Positions 52,302 through 60,779 of a stretch of DNA of 64,000 bases are shown here, in pieces. The stretch spans positions 1 to 64,000 of the forward strand of contig JANRJS010000023.1 in NCBI GenBank assembly GCA_033763835.1, in the 5' to 3' direction. Position 1 is the first letter of the stretch. Each line of letters begins with the position of its first letter. Source of the stretch: JAPKYZ01 sp033763835 (GTDB taxonomy: Bacteria > Acidobacteriota > Terriglobia > Bryobacterales > Bryobacteraceae). The position numbers were made by a program, and so were the translations under genes. A model generated the notes under the pieces. It made no database searches and was not told the origin of the DNA. It saw only the letters and a program-made list of their open reading frames with translations.

Positions 52302-53429
52302 ATGAACCCGACGCTTGCTCTGCTACTTTTGGCGCAGCCCGCTTCGCCCGTTCCGCAACCCGCCGCGAATTACGACGAAGCGAAGGTTCCCGCCTACTCT
52401 TTGCCCGGTGTATTCGGCTCCGTCCAGCGCCCCGCCGAATGGCGCGCACGGCGCGAAGAGATCTTACGCCTGTTCGAACGCGAGATGTATGGGCGCTGGC
52501 ATCCGGCGCCGAAAGGCATGGCGTTCGAGGTCACCGCTTCCACGGCGAATCGCAAGGATGTCGGGGTGCTTTTTACTGGCAAGACGGACGGGCCCAAGAT
52601 GAAGCTCGCGATTTATTTGCCCGAAGGGAAGGGGCCGTTCCCTGTGCTGCTGGGACTGAATTTCCGTGGCAACGACAATCCGGACCAGGCGTCGCGTTGG
52701 CCGATCGAGAAAATTACGGCGCGAGGCTATGCGGTAGCCACAGCTCACTACTACGATCTCGATCCCGATACCGACGACGGCTTTCAGAACGGCGTACATC
52801 CCCTGTTCGAGCATGGCGCTCGCGACGATTCGTCATGGGCGGCGGTCGCGGCGTGGGCATGGGGCTACTCGCGCGCGATGGATTACATCGAAACGGACAA
52901 GACGCTCGACGCCAAGCGCGTGGCTATCCACGGGCATTCGAGGATCGGCAAAGCGGCGGTGTGGGCGGGCGCGCGCGACGAGCGGTTCGCCATCGTGATC
53001 TCGAACAACTCGGGCGCGGGCGGCGTGGCGCTATCGAAGCGGATTTTTGGAGAGACGGTGGGCGATTTGAACCGGCGCTTCCCGCACTGGTTCGCGAAGA
53101 GCTTTCGTAAGTATTCGGACAACGAGGCGGCGCTCGAATTCGATCAGCATTGGCTGGTGGCGGCGATCGCTCCGCGGCCGGTGTACATTTGCTCGGCGGA
53201 AGAGGACCGGTGGGCGGACCCGCGCGGCGAGTTCCTCTCCGCGGTGCACGCCGATCCGGTGTATAAGCTGCTGGGATTGCCGGGGTTGCCGTCGCACGAC
53301 ATGCCGCCGGTTCACTCTCCGTTAATGGGGACCATCGGGTATCACATCCGCGCGGGCAAACACGACGTGACGGAGTACGACTGGCAACGCTGGATGGACT
53401 TCGCCGATATGCACTGGCGGCGGAAGTAG
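52302..53429 (+). CDS. CE15-like glucuronoyl esterase / alpha-beta hydrolase
   Basis: A 375-residue exported alpha/beta hydrolase. ATG 52302 begins the signal peptide (MNPTLALLLLAQPAS). The nucleophile Ser213 sits in IHGHSRIGKAAVWAGARD, close to the GCSRxGK motif of carbohydrate esterase family 15. The His end of the triad is expected in AGKHDVTEYDWQRW. Family 15 enzymes cut lignin-carbohydrate ester bonds at glucuronic acid. Its position beside TonB receptor 3 suggests a glycan-scavenging locus, though substrate proof is lacking. Confidence 0.85.
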   Translation: MNPTLALLLLAQPASPVPQPAANYDEAKVPAYSLPGVFGSVQRPAEWRARREEILRLFEREMYGRWHPAPKGMAFEVTASTANRKDVGVLFTGKTDGPKMKLAIYLPEGKGPFPVLLGLNFRGNDNPDQASRWPIEKITARGYAVATAHYYDLDPDTDDGFQNGVHPLFEHGARDDSSWAAVAAWAWGYSRAMDYIETDKTLDAKRVAIHGHSRIGKAAVWAGARDERFAIVISNNSGAGGVALSKRIFGETVGDLNRRFPHWFAKSFRKYSDNEAALEFDQHWLVAAIAPRPVYICSAEEDRWADPRGEFLSAVHADPVYKLLGLPGLPSHDMPPVHSPLMGTIGYHIRAGKHDVTEYDWQRWMDFADMHWRRK

Positions 53430-53430
53430 G

Positions 53431-53973
53431 TTACTTGAGTTCGGCCAGTCCGACGATGCGAGTACCTTTCTTGCCCTTGAGAACGATCATGGGTTCGCCG
53501 TCGCTATCGAAGGTTAAGGCGATCGAGGAACCCCTGTGGTCGCGAAGAGTCAAGTCCGTTCTCGACGGCAGAATCCCCAGACTAAAGCCCTGTCGGTTGT
53601 TTACCGGTTCGACAGTCCAAAGAAGCCCCTCTCGATGAGTGAAAATCCGACCGACGCGATCTCCTTCCGGGCTGCGGAACGAAACGTCGGTCAAGATTTG
53701 ATCAAATCCCGGATGGTGACGCGCCGGCACACCATAAAGTTCTCTACTGAAAATCGGCGCAAACACGGGAAGGAGAACGCCGAACAAGAACGGGATAACA
53801 AACTCACGCCTTCCGGCAATTACGGACATAGCGGCTGCAAGTCCACAACCGCTTACGAGCGGCAGAAGCGGCCTTTCGAAACTCATCGGCTCGGTGTCCA
53901 CGAATCGAAAGACACAGAAAGCTACGACACCGAAAGAAACTACGGCTAAGGGTATTCTGAGGCGGGAGCCCAT
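53431..53973 (-). CDS. Hypothetical membrane protein with G11 tract upstream
   Basis: A 180-residue protein with three hydrophobic stretches (LAVVSFGVVAFCVFRFV; LPLVSGCGLAAAMSVIAG; FVIPFLFGVLLPVFAPIF), followed by a polar beta-rich half (VGRIFTHREGLLWTVEPV; SIALTFDSDGEPMIVLKGKK). No family is recognised. A run of 11 G on its coding strand lies 12-22 bases before the start codon, in the ribosome-binding or promoter-spacer region. Confidence 0.6.
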   Translation of the reverse strand: MGSRLRIPLAVVSFGVVAFCVFRFVDTEPMSFERPLLPLVSGCGLAAAMSVIAGRREFVIPFLFGVLLPVFAPIFSRELYGVPARHHPGFDQILTDVSFRSPEGDRVGRIFTHREGLLWTVEPVNNRQGFSLGILPSRTDLTLRDHRGSSIALTFDSDGEPMIVLKGKKGTRIVGLAELK

Positions 53974-53984
53974 TTCCCCAGACT

Positions 53985-53995
53985 CCCCCCCCCCC
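53985..53995 (-). repeat. Homopolymeric G11/C11 tract
   Basis: Eleven consecutive C on the plus strand. Such tracts slip during replication and can switch expression of an adjacent gene; this one lies between a start codon and its likely promoter. Confidence 0.85.
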
Positions 53996-54015
53996 GCGAA
54001 AAGTCAAGTCGGAAG

Positions 54016-54333
54016 CTAGACGATCTTGACCGTTCCAGCGGAGATGCGCTCAAGAACCCGCGTAACCGCATCGACCTTCGGCAACAGGTCTTCGATCTGG
54101 TTACTTGGCGCCTGGATGGCGAGGATCGAAATCTTGCGCCCGCGCAAGCTTTGCTGGTGCGGAAGCCCGCGGTCCACGGTCAGCAAGAAGTCTTAGCCAG
54201 CCGACTCGGCGGCGTCCAAAAGCTCTCCATTCGATTTGCCGGCGAATCCCGCCCATCGAACCGAGTGCATCTCATGCGCCGGAAACGCCTTCCGCAAATC
54301 GACGGGCAAACACTCGTCGAGAAGCGCCTTCAC
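54016..54333 (-). pseudogene. DUF5615 PIN-like toxin, broken by in-frame TAA
   Basis: The minus-strand frame from GTG 54333 encodes a DUF5615-like PIN-domain toxin: VKALLDECLPVDLRKAFP with the catalytic Asp, then VRWAGFAGKSNGELLDAAE, an in-frame TAA at codon 47 (54193-54195), and in the same frame DFLLTVDRGLPHQQSLRG and ISILAIQAPSNQIEDLLP. The TAA stands where the family usually has an aromatic residue, so a point mutation explains it. It overlaps the DUF433 antitoxin stop. The pair appears inactivated. Confidence 0.8.
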
Positions 54334-54545
54334 CGGACTTCGGCCAGCAGAGAATCGCGCGCGGCGTCGAGAGCCCGGATCGCTAGTTCGCGAGTCACGG
54401 TGGGGAACTGCCGCAGGAATTCGTCGAGACTGTGGCCGCCTTCGAGGTAGTCGATGAGATTCTCGAAAGGCACGCGAGTCCCGCGAAAGCGCGGCGTGCC
54501 GCCAAGGATGTCCGGGCGGCTAACGATTAACGGGAGCTTCCATAT
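54330..54545 (-). pseudogene. DUF433 antitoxin, start codon lost
   Basis: The frame encodes SRPDILGGTPRFRGTRVPFE, NLIDYLEGGHSLDEFLRQFP and TVTRELAIRALDAARDSLLA, a clear DUF433 antitoxin of about 70 codons. Upstream of this block no ATG, GTG or TTG remains in frame: it opens right after a TAG with ATA (54543-54545). The only ATG there (54541-54543) is in another frame and stops after seven codons. A point change of ATG to ATA or a small deletion is likely. It precedes the broken DUF5615 toxin. Confidence 0.75.
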
Positions 54546-55412
54546 CTAGATCGTAGCCGCCACGCGCGCGGTCGCCGCATGGATGGCCACCGTATCTTCG
54601 AGCTTCCGCGCGTAGCCACCGGCGAGCGTAATTGCCACCGCTGCGCCGTTCGCGCGGGCGGTCGAGAACACGATGCGGTCGCGCTCGGCGAGTCCGTCCA
54701 TCGTGAGTGAAAGGCCGCCGAGTTGGTCGTCGAAGTATGGGTCCGCGCCGGCGATATATATAACCAATTCCGGGCGAACGATCGCCATCGCCCACTCGCA
54801 AACTTCGCGCAGCCGCCGCAAGTATTCTTCGTCGCCCGTGCCGTCTTCGAGATTCACGTCGATGCTCGACGGCGGCTTGATCGACGGGTAGTTCGCATAC
54901 TGGTGCAGCGAGATCGTGAAGACGCTGGGATCGCCCCCAAAAATCGCCGCCGTGCCGTTTCCGTGGTGGACGTCGGTATCGACGACCATGGCTCGACGGA
55001 TCGCACCCTCGCGTTGCAGCACCCGGATCGCGACCGCGACATCGTGGATGGCGCAGAAGCCTTCGCCGTAGTGTGGAAACGCGTGGTGAAATCCGCCGCC
55101 GCAATTGAACGCGACCCCATCGCGCAACGCCAACCGCGCCGCGAGAATCGTGCCGCCGGTCATTGTGAAGAACGCGCGCGCCATCGCGGGCGACCACGGA
55201 GCCTCGAGCGTCATCGACTGCGGAGGCGTTAATCCGCGCTCCATCGAATCGATCCAGGCGGGCGTATGGACCAGCAGCAACTCGCCGCGAGTCGCGGGCG
55301 CGGGTACGGCCAAGGGCAAGTCCAGCGCACGGCGCACGAGTTCGAACTTGCGCGATGGAAACACATGAGGGCCGAACTCCAGATCGTAGTGGGGGTGGTG
55401 GACGATTTGCAT
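54546..55412 (-). CDS. Histone deacetylase / AcuC-like family protein
   Basis: A 288-residue arginase-fold zinc amidohydrolase. ATG 55412 gives the family N-terminus (MQIVHHPHYDLEFGPHVFPS). Catalytic region: FNCGGGFHHAFPHYGEGFC with the His pair, then MVVDTDVHHGNGTAAIF holding zinc ligands, and AGADPYFDDQLGG with the third Asp. The bacterial subgroup deacetylates polyamines, small amides or proteins such as acetyl-CoA synthetase. It is divergent from malate dehydrogenase with only 13 bp between starts. Confidence 0.92.
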   Translation of the reverse strand: MQIVHHPHYDLEFGPHVFPSRKFELVRRALDLPLAVPAPATRGELLLVHTPAWIDSMERGLTPPQSMTLEAPWSPAMARAFFTMTGGTILAARLALRDGVAFNCGGGFHHAFPHYGEGFCAIHDVAVAIRVLQREGAIRRAMVVDTDVHHGNGTAAIFGGDPSVFTISLHQYANYPSIKPPSSIDVNLEDGTGDEEYLRRLREVCEWAMAIVRPELVIYIAGADPYFDDQLGGLSLTMDGLAERDRIVFSTARANGAAVAITLAGGYARKLEDTVAIHAATARVAATI

Positions 55413-55425
55413 ATCATGTCCGAGT

Positions 55426-56361
55426 ATGCGTAAAAAAGTTACGGTTGTCGGCGCCGGCAATGTCGGCGCGAATTGCGCTCTGCGCGTGGCGGAGAAGGAA
55501 CTGGCGGACGTCGTTTTAGTCGATGTCGTCGAGGGTGTGCCGCAAGGCAAAGGACTCGACCTCGCGCAGTCCGGCCCGGTGCAGGGTTACGACGTCGCGA
55601 TCGCGGGCGCGAACGACTACGCGCCGACGAAGAATTCCGACATCGTCATTATCACGGCGGGTCTGGCGCGCAAGCCCGGTATGAGCCGGGACGATCTTCT
55701 GATCGCGAACTACGAAGTGGTGCGCAGCGCCACCGAGCGGATCGTCGAGCATTCGCCCGACGCGATTCTCATTCTGGTGACGAATCCCCTGGACGCGATG
55801 TGCTGGACGGCGTGGCGCGCGTCGAGTTTCCCGAAGCAGCGCGTAATTGGCATGGCGGGCGTGCTCGACACGGCCCGGTACCGCACGTTTCTCGCGGAAG
55901 CTCTAGGCGTGTCGGTGCGCGACGTGCAGGCGATGGTGCTGGGCGGACACGGCGACACGATGGTGCCGCTGGTGCGGCTGACCAGCGTTTCGGGCATTCC
56001 GCTGACCGAGCTGCTGCCGCAGGACAAGATCGACGCGATCGTCACCCGCACGCGCAACGGCGGCGCGGAAATCGTGAAGCACTTGAAGACGGGTAGCGCT
56101 TACTACGCGCCGTCGGCGGCGGCGGTGGAGATGGCGGAATCGATTCTGAAGGATCAGAAGCGCGTGCTGCCTTGCGCCGCGTATCTCGAAGGCGAATACG
56201 GCATTCGCGATCTTTTCGTCGGCGTGCCATGCAAACTCGGCGCGTCGGGTATCGAGAAGATTTACGAGATCAAGCTAACCTCCGACGAACAGGCCGAACT
56301 CGATAAGAGCGCGGCCTCCGTGAAGGAACTGATCGACGTCTTGAAGCAGAAAATCGGTTAG
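55426..56361 (+). CDS. mdh: Malate dehydrogenase
   Basis: A 311-residue LDH-like malate dehydrogenase of the citric acid cycle. NAD-binding motif VVGAGNVGANCA at the N-terminus; substrate arginine loop GLARKPGMSRDDLL; VTNPLDAMCW; proton-relay His in VLGGHGDTMVPLVR. Length and motifs fit the group of MDHs related to L-lactate dehydrogenase found in many phyla; the arginine loop favours oxaloacetate/malate over lactate. Confidence 0.96.
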   Translation: MRKKVTVVGAGNVGANCALRVAEKELADVVLVDVVEGVPQGKGLDLAQSGPVQGYDVAIAGANDYAPTKNSDIVIITAGLARKPGMSRDDLLIANYEVVRSATERIVEHSPDAILILVTNPLDAMCWTAWRASSFPKQRVIGMAGVLDTARYRTFLAEALGVSVRDVQAMVLGGHGDTMVPLVRLTSVSGIPLTELLPQDKIDAIVTRTRNGGAEIVKHLKTGSAYYAPSAAAVEMAESILKDQKRVLPCAAYLEGEYGIRDLFVGVPCKLGASGIEKIYEIKLTSDEQAELDKSAASVKELIDVLKQKIG

Positions 56362-56374
56362 ACGGCCGGCTTCG

Positions 56375-59300
56375 CTAAAAGTAAATCTTCAGCGCGACTT
56401 GAAGGCGGCGCGGCGTGTTGATCTGGTTTTGCCAGACGCCGAAATTCGGATCCTGCAAGGTCTGACCGCCGCCCGAAGGTCCCCACTGCGTGCGGTTAAA
56501 CAGGTTAAACGCCTCTCCGCGAAGTTGCGCGTAGAGGCGGTCGCCGACGATATTGAACCGTTTTTGCAAGCTGATGTTCTCGTTCAGGTTCGGCAGAAAA
56601 CGGAAGTTGGGGTTGTAGCGCGTCATATTGCCGAAGCGGTCGGTGGGTTGCGCCGGGAATACGGAGCGGTCGATGTACCGGTCGCGGAAAGGATCGAAGC
56701 GGTCGCCCGAGTAAGAAGCGCGCCAGCCTTCGTAGGTCGTCACGGTCGGCCGATTCCCGCCCGCGAAAATCGGGAAGCTCACGGTAGTGCCGATATTGAT
56801 CGGCGTGCCGGACGAGTAGGTGTGCACGGCGCCGAGCGACCAGCCGCCGAGGAAACCCTCGGCCAGCCAATTCCCGCCCGTCATCCATTTGCGCCCTTTG
56901 CCGAAGGGCAGATCGTATACGTAGCTGAGCTTGAAATTGTGCGTCTGATCGAGCTGGCCGATCGAGAACTCGAGCTGCCGGTTGTAGTGATCCATGGCGC
57001 GTCCGCCCACCCAGGCGCTGTCGGAATCGGTGAGAATTTTCGAGAACACGTACGAGCCGAGGAACGTGATCCCGCTCGAGTAACGCTTTTCCACTTTCAT
57101 CACTAGCGCGTGGTATTTGGAGTGTCCGCTACGGTCGCCCACGCCGCCCGCTGTATCGATTTCCCCGTATTGCGGGTAGGGGCGCAGCGACCAGGCGGTG
57201 CTGAGGTTGGTCCGGAACGACGGGAACGGAAGCCGAACGCCCGCCGCTTGCGCCGTCGCGGAAGTTACGGCGGAATTCAAAACCGCGCGGCCCTCGGCGG
57301 TAAACGGACTGAGATTGGCGGGCAGGTTGCGATAGTCGAGCTGGTTGTAATTCAGAATGCCCGACTGAAGGTGCGTGCCGCGAACGTAGTTCCAGCCGAT
57401 TTCGGCCACGAGGTTGTTCCGCAGTTCTCGCTGGATGTTAAACGTGTAGGCCAAGTTTTCCGGCGAACGATTGACTTCGTTCCCCTGCCACCAGGGTTGC
57501 GTGTTGTAGTTGTTGAACTCGGGCCGCAGGAACGGCGGCTTGGGCCAATCCGGAAAGCCTTGCGCGAGCGTGAACGTGGGCCGGAAACCTTGCGGGTCGA
57601 GCCGCGGCGTGTCGTAAATCTGGACGAAGCCCTGGAAGTGCGTCGAGCCGCCCACCGCGCGAATCGGGGTAAAGCTGCGGGAGAAACCGCCGCGGATGAC
57701 GGTCTTGTCGTTCAGGCTGTAGGCAAAGCTGAAGCGGGGACCGAACCCGCCATACCAGCTATCGGTTAAGCGGCGGCGGCCTTCGCGCCCTTCGCCAATC
57801 CCGGCGAAAACCAATGCGCCCAAGCGGCCATCGGCGCCGGGATTCGGGCGCGTCGGATCGAAGTCCGAGAACTGATCGTTAGCGGCGTAAGCGGCGATGT
57901 TGGTATCGAAGCGGAACCCGTAGTTGATGGTCAGGCGCCGCGTGATGCGCCAATCGTCCTGGAAGTATCCGCCCCAGTAGGGATAGCGTTGCGGAATGTA
58001 CCGGGGCGTATGAATGTTGCCCGTGGCCGCGCCGCCCAACAGGAACGACGCGAACGCGCTGCCCGTAAGGTTGGCGAGATCGCCGATTTGCCCGGTGACG
58101 CGGCGCTCAAAGCTGGCTTGGCCTTGGATGTTCTGCTGCCCGAACCCGTTGTACTGGACCATTTCGAAAATGCCGCCCATTTTGAAGGTGTGCTTACCCT
58201 TCACCCAGGTCAGGTCGTCGTTGAACGAGTAAGTATTGTTCTCCGAACCGTTGTCGGACGGTCCGCCCCAACCGTTAAAGTCCGGACCGAAGCTTACGTT
58301 CAGCAGGTTGTTGTTGCAGTCGGGCACGTTGTTCAGACAAACGACATCGCGCCAGTTCTGCGCGCCCACGGCGAGAGCGCGATTGATTTCGCTCCAATCG
58401 TTGCCGCCGGCAAAAAAGCGGTTGAAGACAGTGGGACTCACCGTCCAATCCCAGCTAAGCCGGTATTGCTTGGCGAGCGTGTTGTTGTAGTTGTTGCCGT
58501 TCAAGAATCCGGGCAATCCCACCGGTCCCGCAGCACCGGGCGTGGTGGCGCGGGTGTTGCGTCCGAAGTAACCGGAAAGCTTATGCTTTTCCCCGATGTT
58601 ATGGTCGCCGCGAATGCTGAGCTTGTTGAACGGCTGCAAGCCGGTGCCGGCTTGAATGAAATTATTGCGGACGTATCCGAACGTGCCCGGCGTAGCGCCC
58701 GTATTGGGTAGGGCCGTCTGCCCCAGGTCCAGCATCCGGCGCGAGATCGAGTCGAATCGCGAGGTCGGGATCTGGTTGTTGGGGAATTGATTCCGAACCT
58801 CGACGCCATTCACGGTTCGGGTGGAGGCGGGATCGAATACCGGGATCTGAACGTTGTTGTTATCCACCCAGTTGCGGAAGTCGCCCTGGTAGAACTCACG
58901 CGGCGCGACGCTCAGAAATGACGGGTTGGCGCCTTCGCGATTGCGGAACCCTTCGTACGCGACGAAGAAGAAACTCTTGTTCCGGCCGTTGTAAATCTTG
59001 GGCAGCACCACGGGTCCGCCGACGGTAAATCCGAAATCGTGTTGCTTGAGCACCGGGCGGGGCCTTCCGGCGCGGTTATTGACGAAGAAGTTGGCGTCCA
59101 GCTTTTCGTTGCGGAGGAACTCGAACGCATTACCGTGAATCTGGTTCGTCCCGCCCTTCGAGACGAACGACATCACTCCGCCCTGCGCCCGCCCATACTC
59201 GGCTTTGAAGCCGTTCGAATCGACGGTGAACTCCGCCACGGCGTCGAGCGGCGGCGTGTTAAGTGCGGCCCACGAGGTTTGTAGCGCGCGGCCCGTCGTA

Positions 59301-59866
59301 GTCGTAACGCCGTCTAGCGTCATCCCATACGACGCGGCCTGCCCGCCGCCGATCGCGAAATTATTGTCGCCGTTGTTCGGAGCCTTGGCTTCCGGCGCGA
59401 GCAACGCCAGATCGAAAGGACTACGCAGGTTGCCGGAAACCACCAGCGGCAACGAGTCCACCAACTTGTTCTCGACCGTGGTCTGCAGCTTCGCGTTCTC
59501 GAGTTGGACGGTTGTCGCGGCGGCCGACACTTCCACGGTTTGCTGGGTCGTGCCCAATTCGAGAGAGATATCGACGCGGTTCACCGAGGAGGCGGCCACG
59601 ATGAGGTCTTTGGCCAGGTAGGACTTGAATCCTTCCTTTTCGGCCTTCACCGTATAGGTGCCGATCGGCAGCGAGGGCAAGGTGTAGTCGCCCGAATCGG
59701 CGCTGACGCTGGTGTAAACAGAGTTGGTCTGGGTTTGGGTAACCGTAATCTTGGCGCCCGGCACGATCGCGCCGGAAGCGTCCTTCACCACGCCCGTGAT
59801 CAAACCGCGGTCCTGCTGCGCGAACGCGGGCGCAAGCAAAGCAAACAAACAGAGTATGTGCCGCAT
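56375..59866 (-). CDS. Oar-like TonB-dependent receptor 4
   Basis: A 1163-residue receptor. ATG 59866 follows AAAAGGAG and starts a signal peptide (ILCLFALLAPAFAQ); an upstream ATG at 59956 lacks these. Beta-sandwich domain (TGVVKDASGAIVPGAKITVT; GDYTLPSLPIGTYTVKAEKE), plug (GGGQAASYGMTLDGVTTTTG) and barrel ending LQVALKIYF. Short Gly-Asn-rich stretches lie in predicted surface loops. A TTTCG-ATAG-CGAAA hairpin lies about ten bases upstream of the start. The ligand is unknown. Confidence 0.9.
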   Translation of the reverse strand: MRHILCLFALLAPAFAQQDRGLITGVVKDASGAIVPGAKITVTQTQTNSVYTSVSADSGDYTLPSLPIGTYTVKAEKEGFKSYLAKDLIVAASSVNRVDISLELGTTQQTVEVSAAATTVQLENAKLQTTVENKLVDSLPLVVSGNLRSPFDLALLAPEAKAPNNGDNNFAIGGGQAASYGMTLDGVTTTTGRALQTSWAALNTPPLDAVAEFTVDSNGFKAEYGRAQGGVMSFVSKGGTNQIHGNAFEFLRNEKLDANFFVNNRAGRPRPVLKQHDFGFTVGGPVVLPKIYNGRNKSFFFVAYEGFRNREGANPSFLSVAPREFYQGDFRNWVDNNNVQIPVFDPASTRTVNGVEVRNQFPNNQIPTSRFDSISRRMLDLGQTALPNTGATPGTFGYVRNNFIQAGTGLQPFNKLSIRGDHNIGEKHKLSGYFGRNTRATTPGAAGPVGLPGFLNGNNYNNTLAKQYRLSWDWTVSPTVFNRFFAGGNDWSEINRALAVGAQNWRDVVCLNNVPDCNNNLLNVSFGPDFNGWGGPSDNGSENNTYSFNDDLTWVKGKHTFKMGGIFEMVQYNGFGQQNIQGQASFERRVTGQIGDLANLTGSAFASFLLGGAATGNIHTPRYIPQRYPYWGGYFQDDWRITRRLTINYGFRFDTNIAAYAANDQFSDFDPTRPNPGADGRLGALVFAGIGEGREGRRRLTDSWYGGFGPRFSFAYSLNDKTVIRGGFSRSFTPIRAVGGSTHFQGFVQIYDTPRLDPQGFRPTFTLAQGFPDWPKPPFLRPEFNNYNTQPWWQGNEVNRSPENLAYTFNIQRELRNNLVAEIGWNYVRGTHLQSGILNYNQLDYRNLPANLSPFTAEGRAVLNSAVTSATAQAAGVRLPFPSFRTNLSTAWSLRPYPQYGEIDTAGGVGDRSGHSKYHALVMKVEKRYSSGITFLGSYVFSKILTDSDSAWVGGRAMDHYNRQLEFSIGQLDQTHNFKLSYVYDLPFGKGRKWMTGGNWLAEGFLGGWSLGAVHTYSSGTPINIGTTVSFPIFAGGNRPTVTTYEGWRASYSGDRFDPFRDRYIDRSVFPAQPTDRFGNMTRYNPNFRFLPNLNENISLQKRFNIVGDRLYAQLRGEAFNLFNRTQWGPSGGGQTLQDPNFGVWQNQINTPRRLQVALKIYF

Positions 59867-60005
59867 AAGACTCCTTTTCGATAGCGAAAGTGGAGCCAGT
59901 ATATCCGAAGAAACCGCCGTACGCTTGTGCGCCGCTACCGGCGACGGTGCGGGCATTCGTATTCTCGGCTACTATGACGAAAATTGCCTATACAAGGAGT
60001 GTGCT

Positions 60006-60779
60006 ATGTCCGCTAAATCGGACTTTCGCCGCAAGGCGATCCTAGCGCTTGCGATTTTTTTGTCCTCCTCCATCGGAACCGCCCAGTCACTCTCCCAAGC
60101 GACGCCGTTGAAAGCCTATACCGCTTCTATCCGAATGGAGAGTTGGGATGAGCGGGGCGAACCGGCATCGGCTCTCGCGGCAACGGTCAACTTGTCCGTG
60201 CGTGCGGACGGCTCGACGTCGAAAGAAACCTATTGGGATCGGTCGCCCGGGAAAGGTTCGATTCAGGAGATTGTGGACACGGCCGCACTCAAGGTGCTCA
60301 CCGTCGACCATTCGATTCGCGCCTACACCACTTCGCCGATCTCGCGCGCAAGCGCCGCCCGGCGGCGGGCGAATCCGCCGAGTTGCGAACAGATGTACGG
60401 GAACTGCTCTCCCGGTGAGTCGATTTTGGGTTACGAAACCCAGATAGCGGAGATTGCGCCGGGAGGCCCCGGTGGCGTCATGCCCAGTGCCGTAATGAAG
60501 GTGTGGGTGGCGCCCGCACTGGGCTGGGCGAGACTGAAAGAAGAGCACTACCGGGCGGGATCCCTCGTCAGCCGCCAGACAGTCACCAATGTCCGGGAAG
60601 GCCCGCCCAATCCCGCCTTGTTCCATGTTCCCGCCGAGTACCGGCTTCTCGATCCGGCGGACCTCATGGCCGAAACCGCCAACGATCGCGGCGAAAAGAT
60701 ATCGCCGCAAATGTTGGAACAGACCCGCCAACGAATGAAGGCCCGCGGCGAAAAAATCGAGCGGGAGCGAAAGCCTTAG
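60006..60779 (+). CDS. Hypothetical secreted protein
   Basis: A 257-residue exported protein. ATG 60006 is preceded by AAGGAG and starts the signal peptide (RRKAILALAIFLSSSIGTAQ). The body is beta-rich (TASIRMESWDERGEPASALA; VLTVDHSIRAYTTSPISRAS), with a Cys pair (CEQMYGNCSPGE) and a charged C-terminal helix (LEQTRQRMKARGEKIERERK). No family is recognised. The stop shares four bases with the convergent radical SAM gene. Confidence 0.7.
   Translation: MSAKSDFRRKAILALAIFLSSSIGTAQSLSQATPLKAYTASIRMESWDERGEPASALAATVNLSVRADGSTSKETYWDRSPGKGSIQEIVDTAALKVLTVDHSIRAYTTSPISRASAARRRANPPSCEQMYGNCSPGESILGYETQIAEIAPGGPGGVMPSAVMKVWVAPALGWARLKEEHYRAGSLVSRQTVTNVREGPPNPALFHVPAEYRLLDPADLMAETANDRGEKISPQMLEQTRQRMKARGEKIERERKP

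Noticed and set aside
53804..54007. Minus-strand ORF (67 codons) running through the G11 tract
   Set aside because: Overlaps the better-supported membrane protein gene in another frame and has no similarity.
54016..54333. Toxin TAA as a recoded codon
   Set aside because: TAA recoding is very unlikely in this group and the antitoxin is damaged as well.
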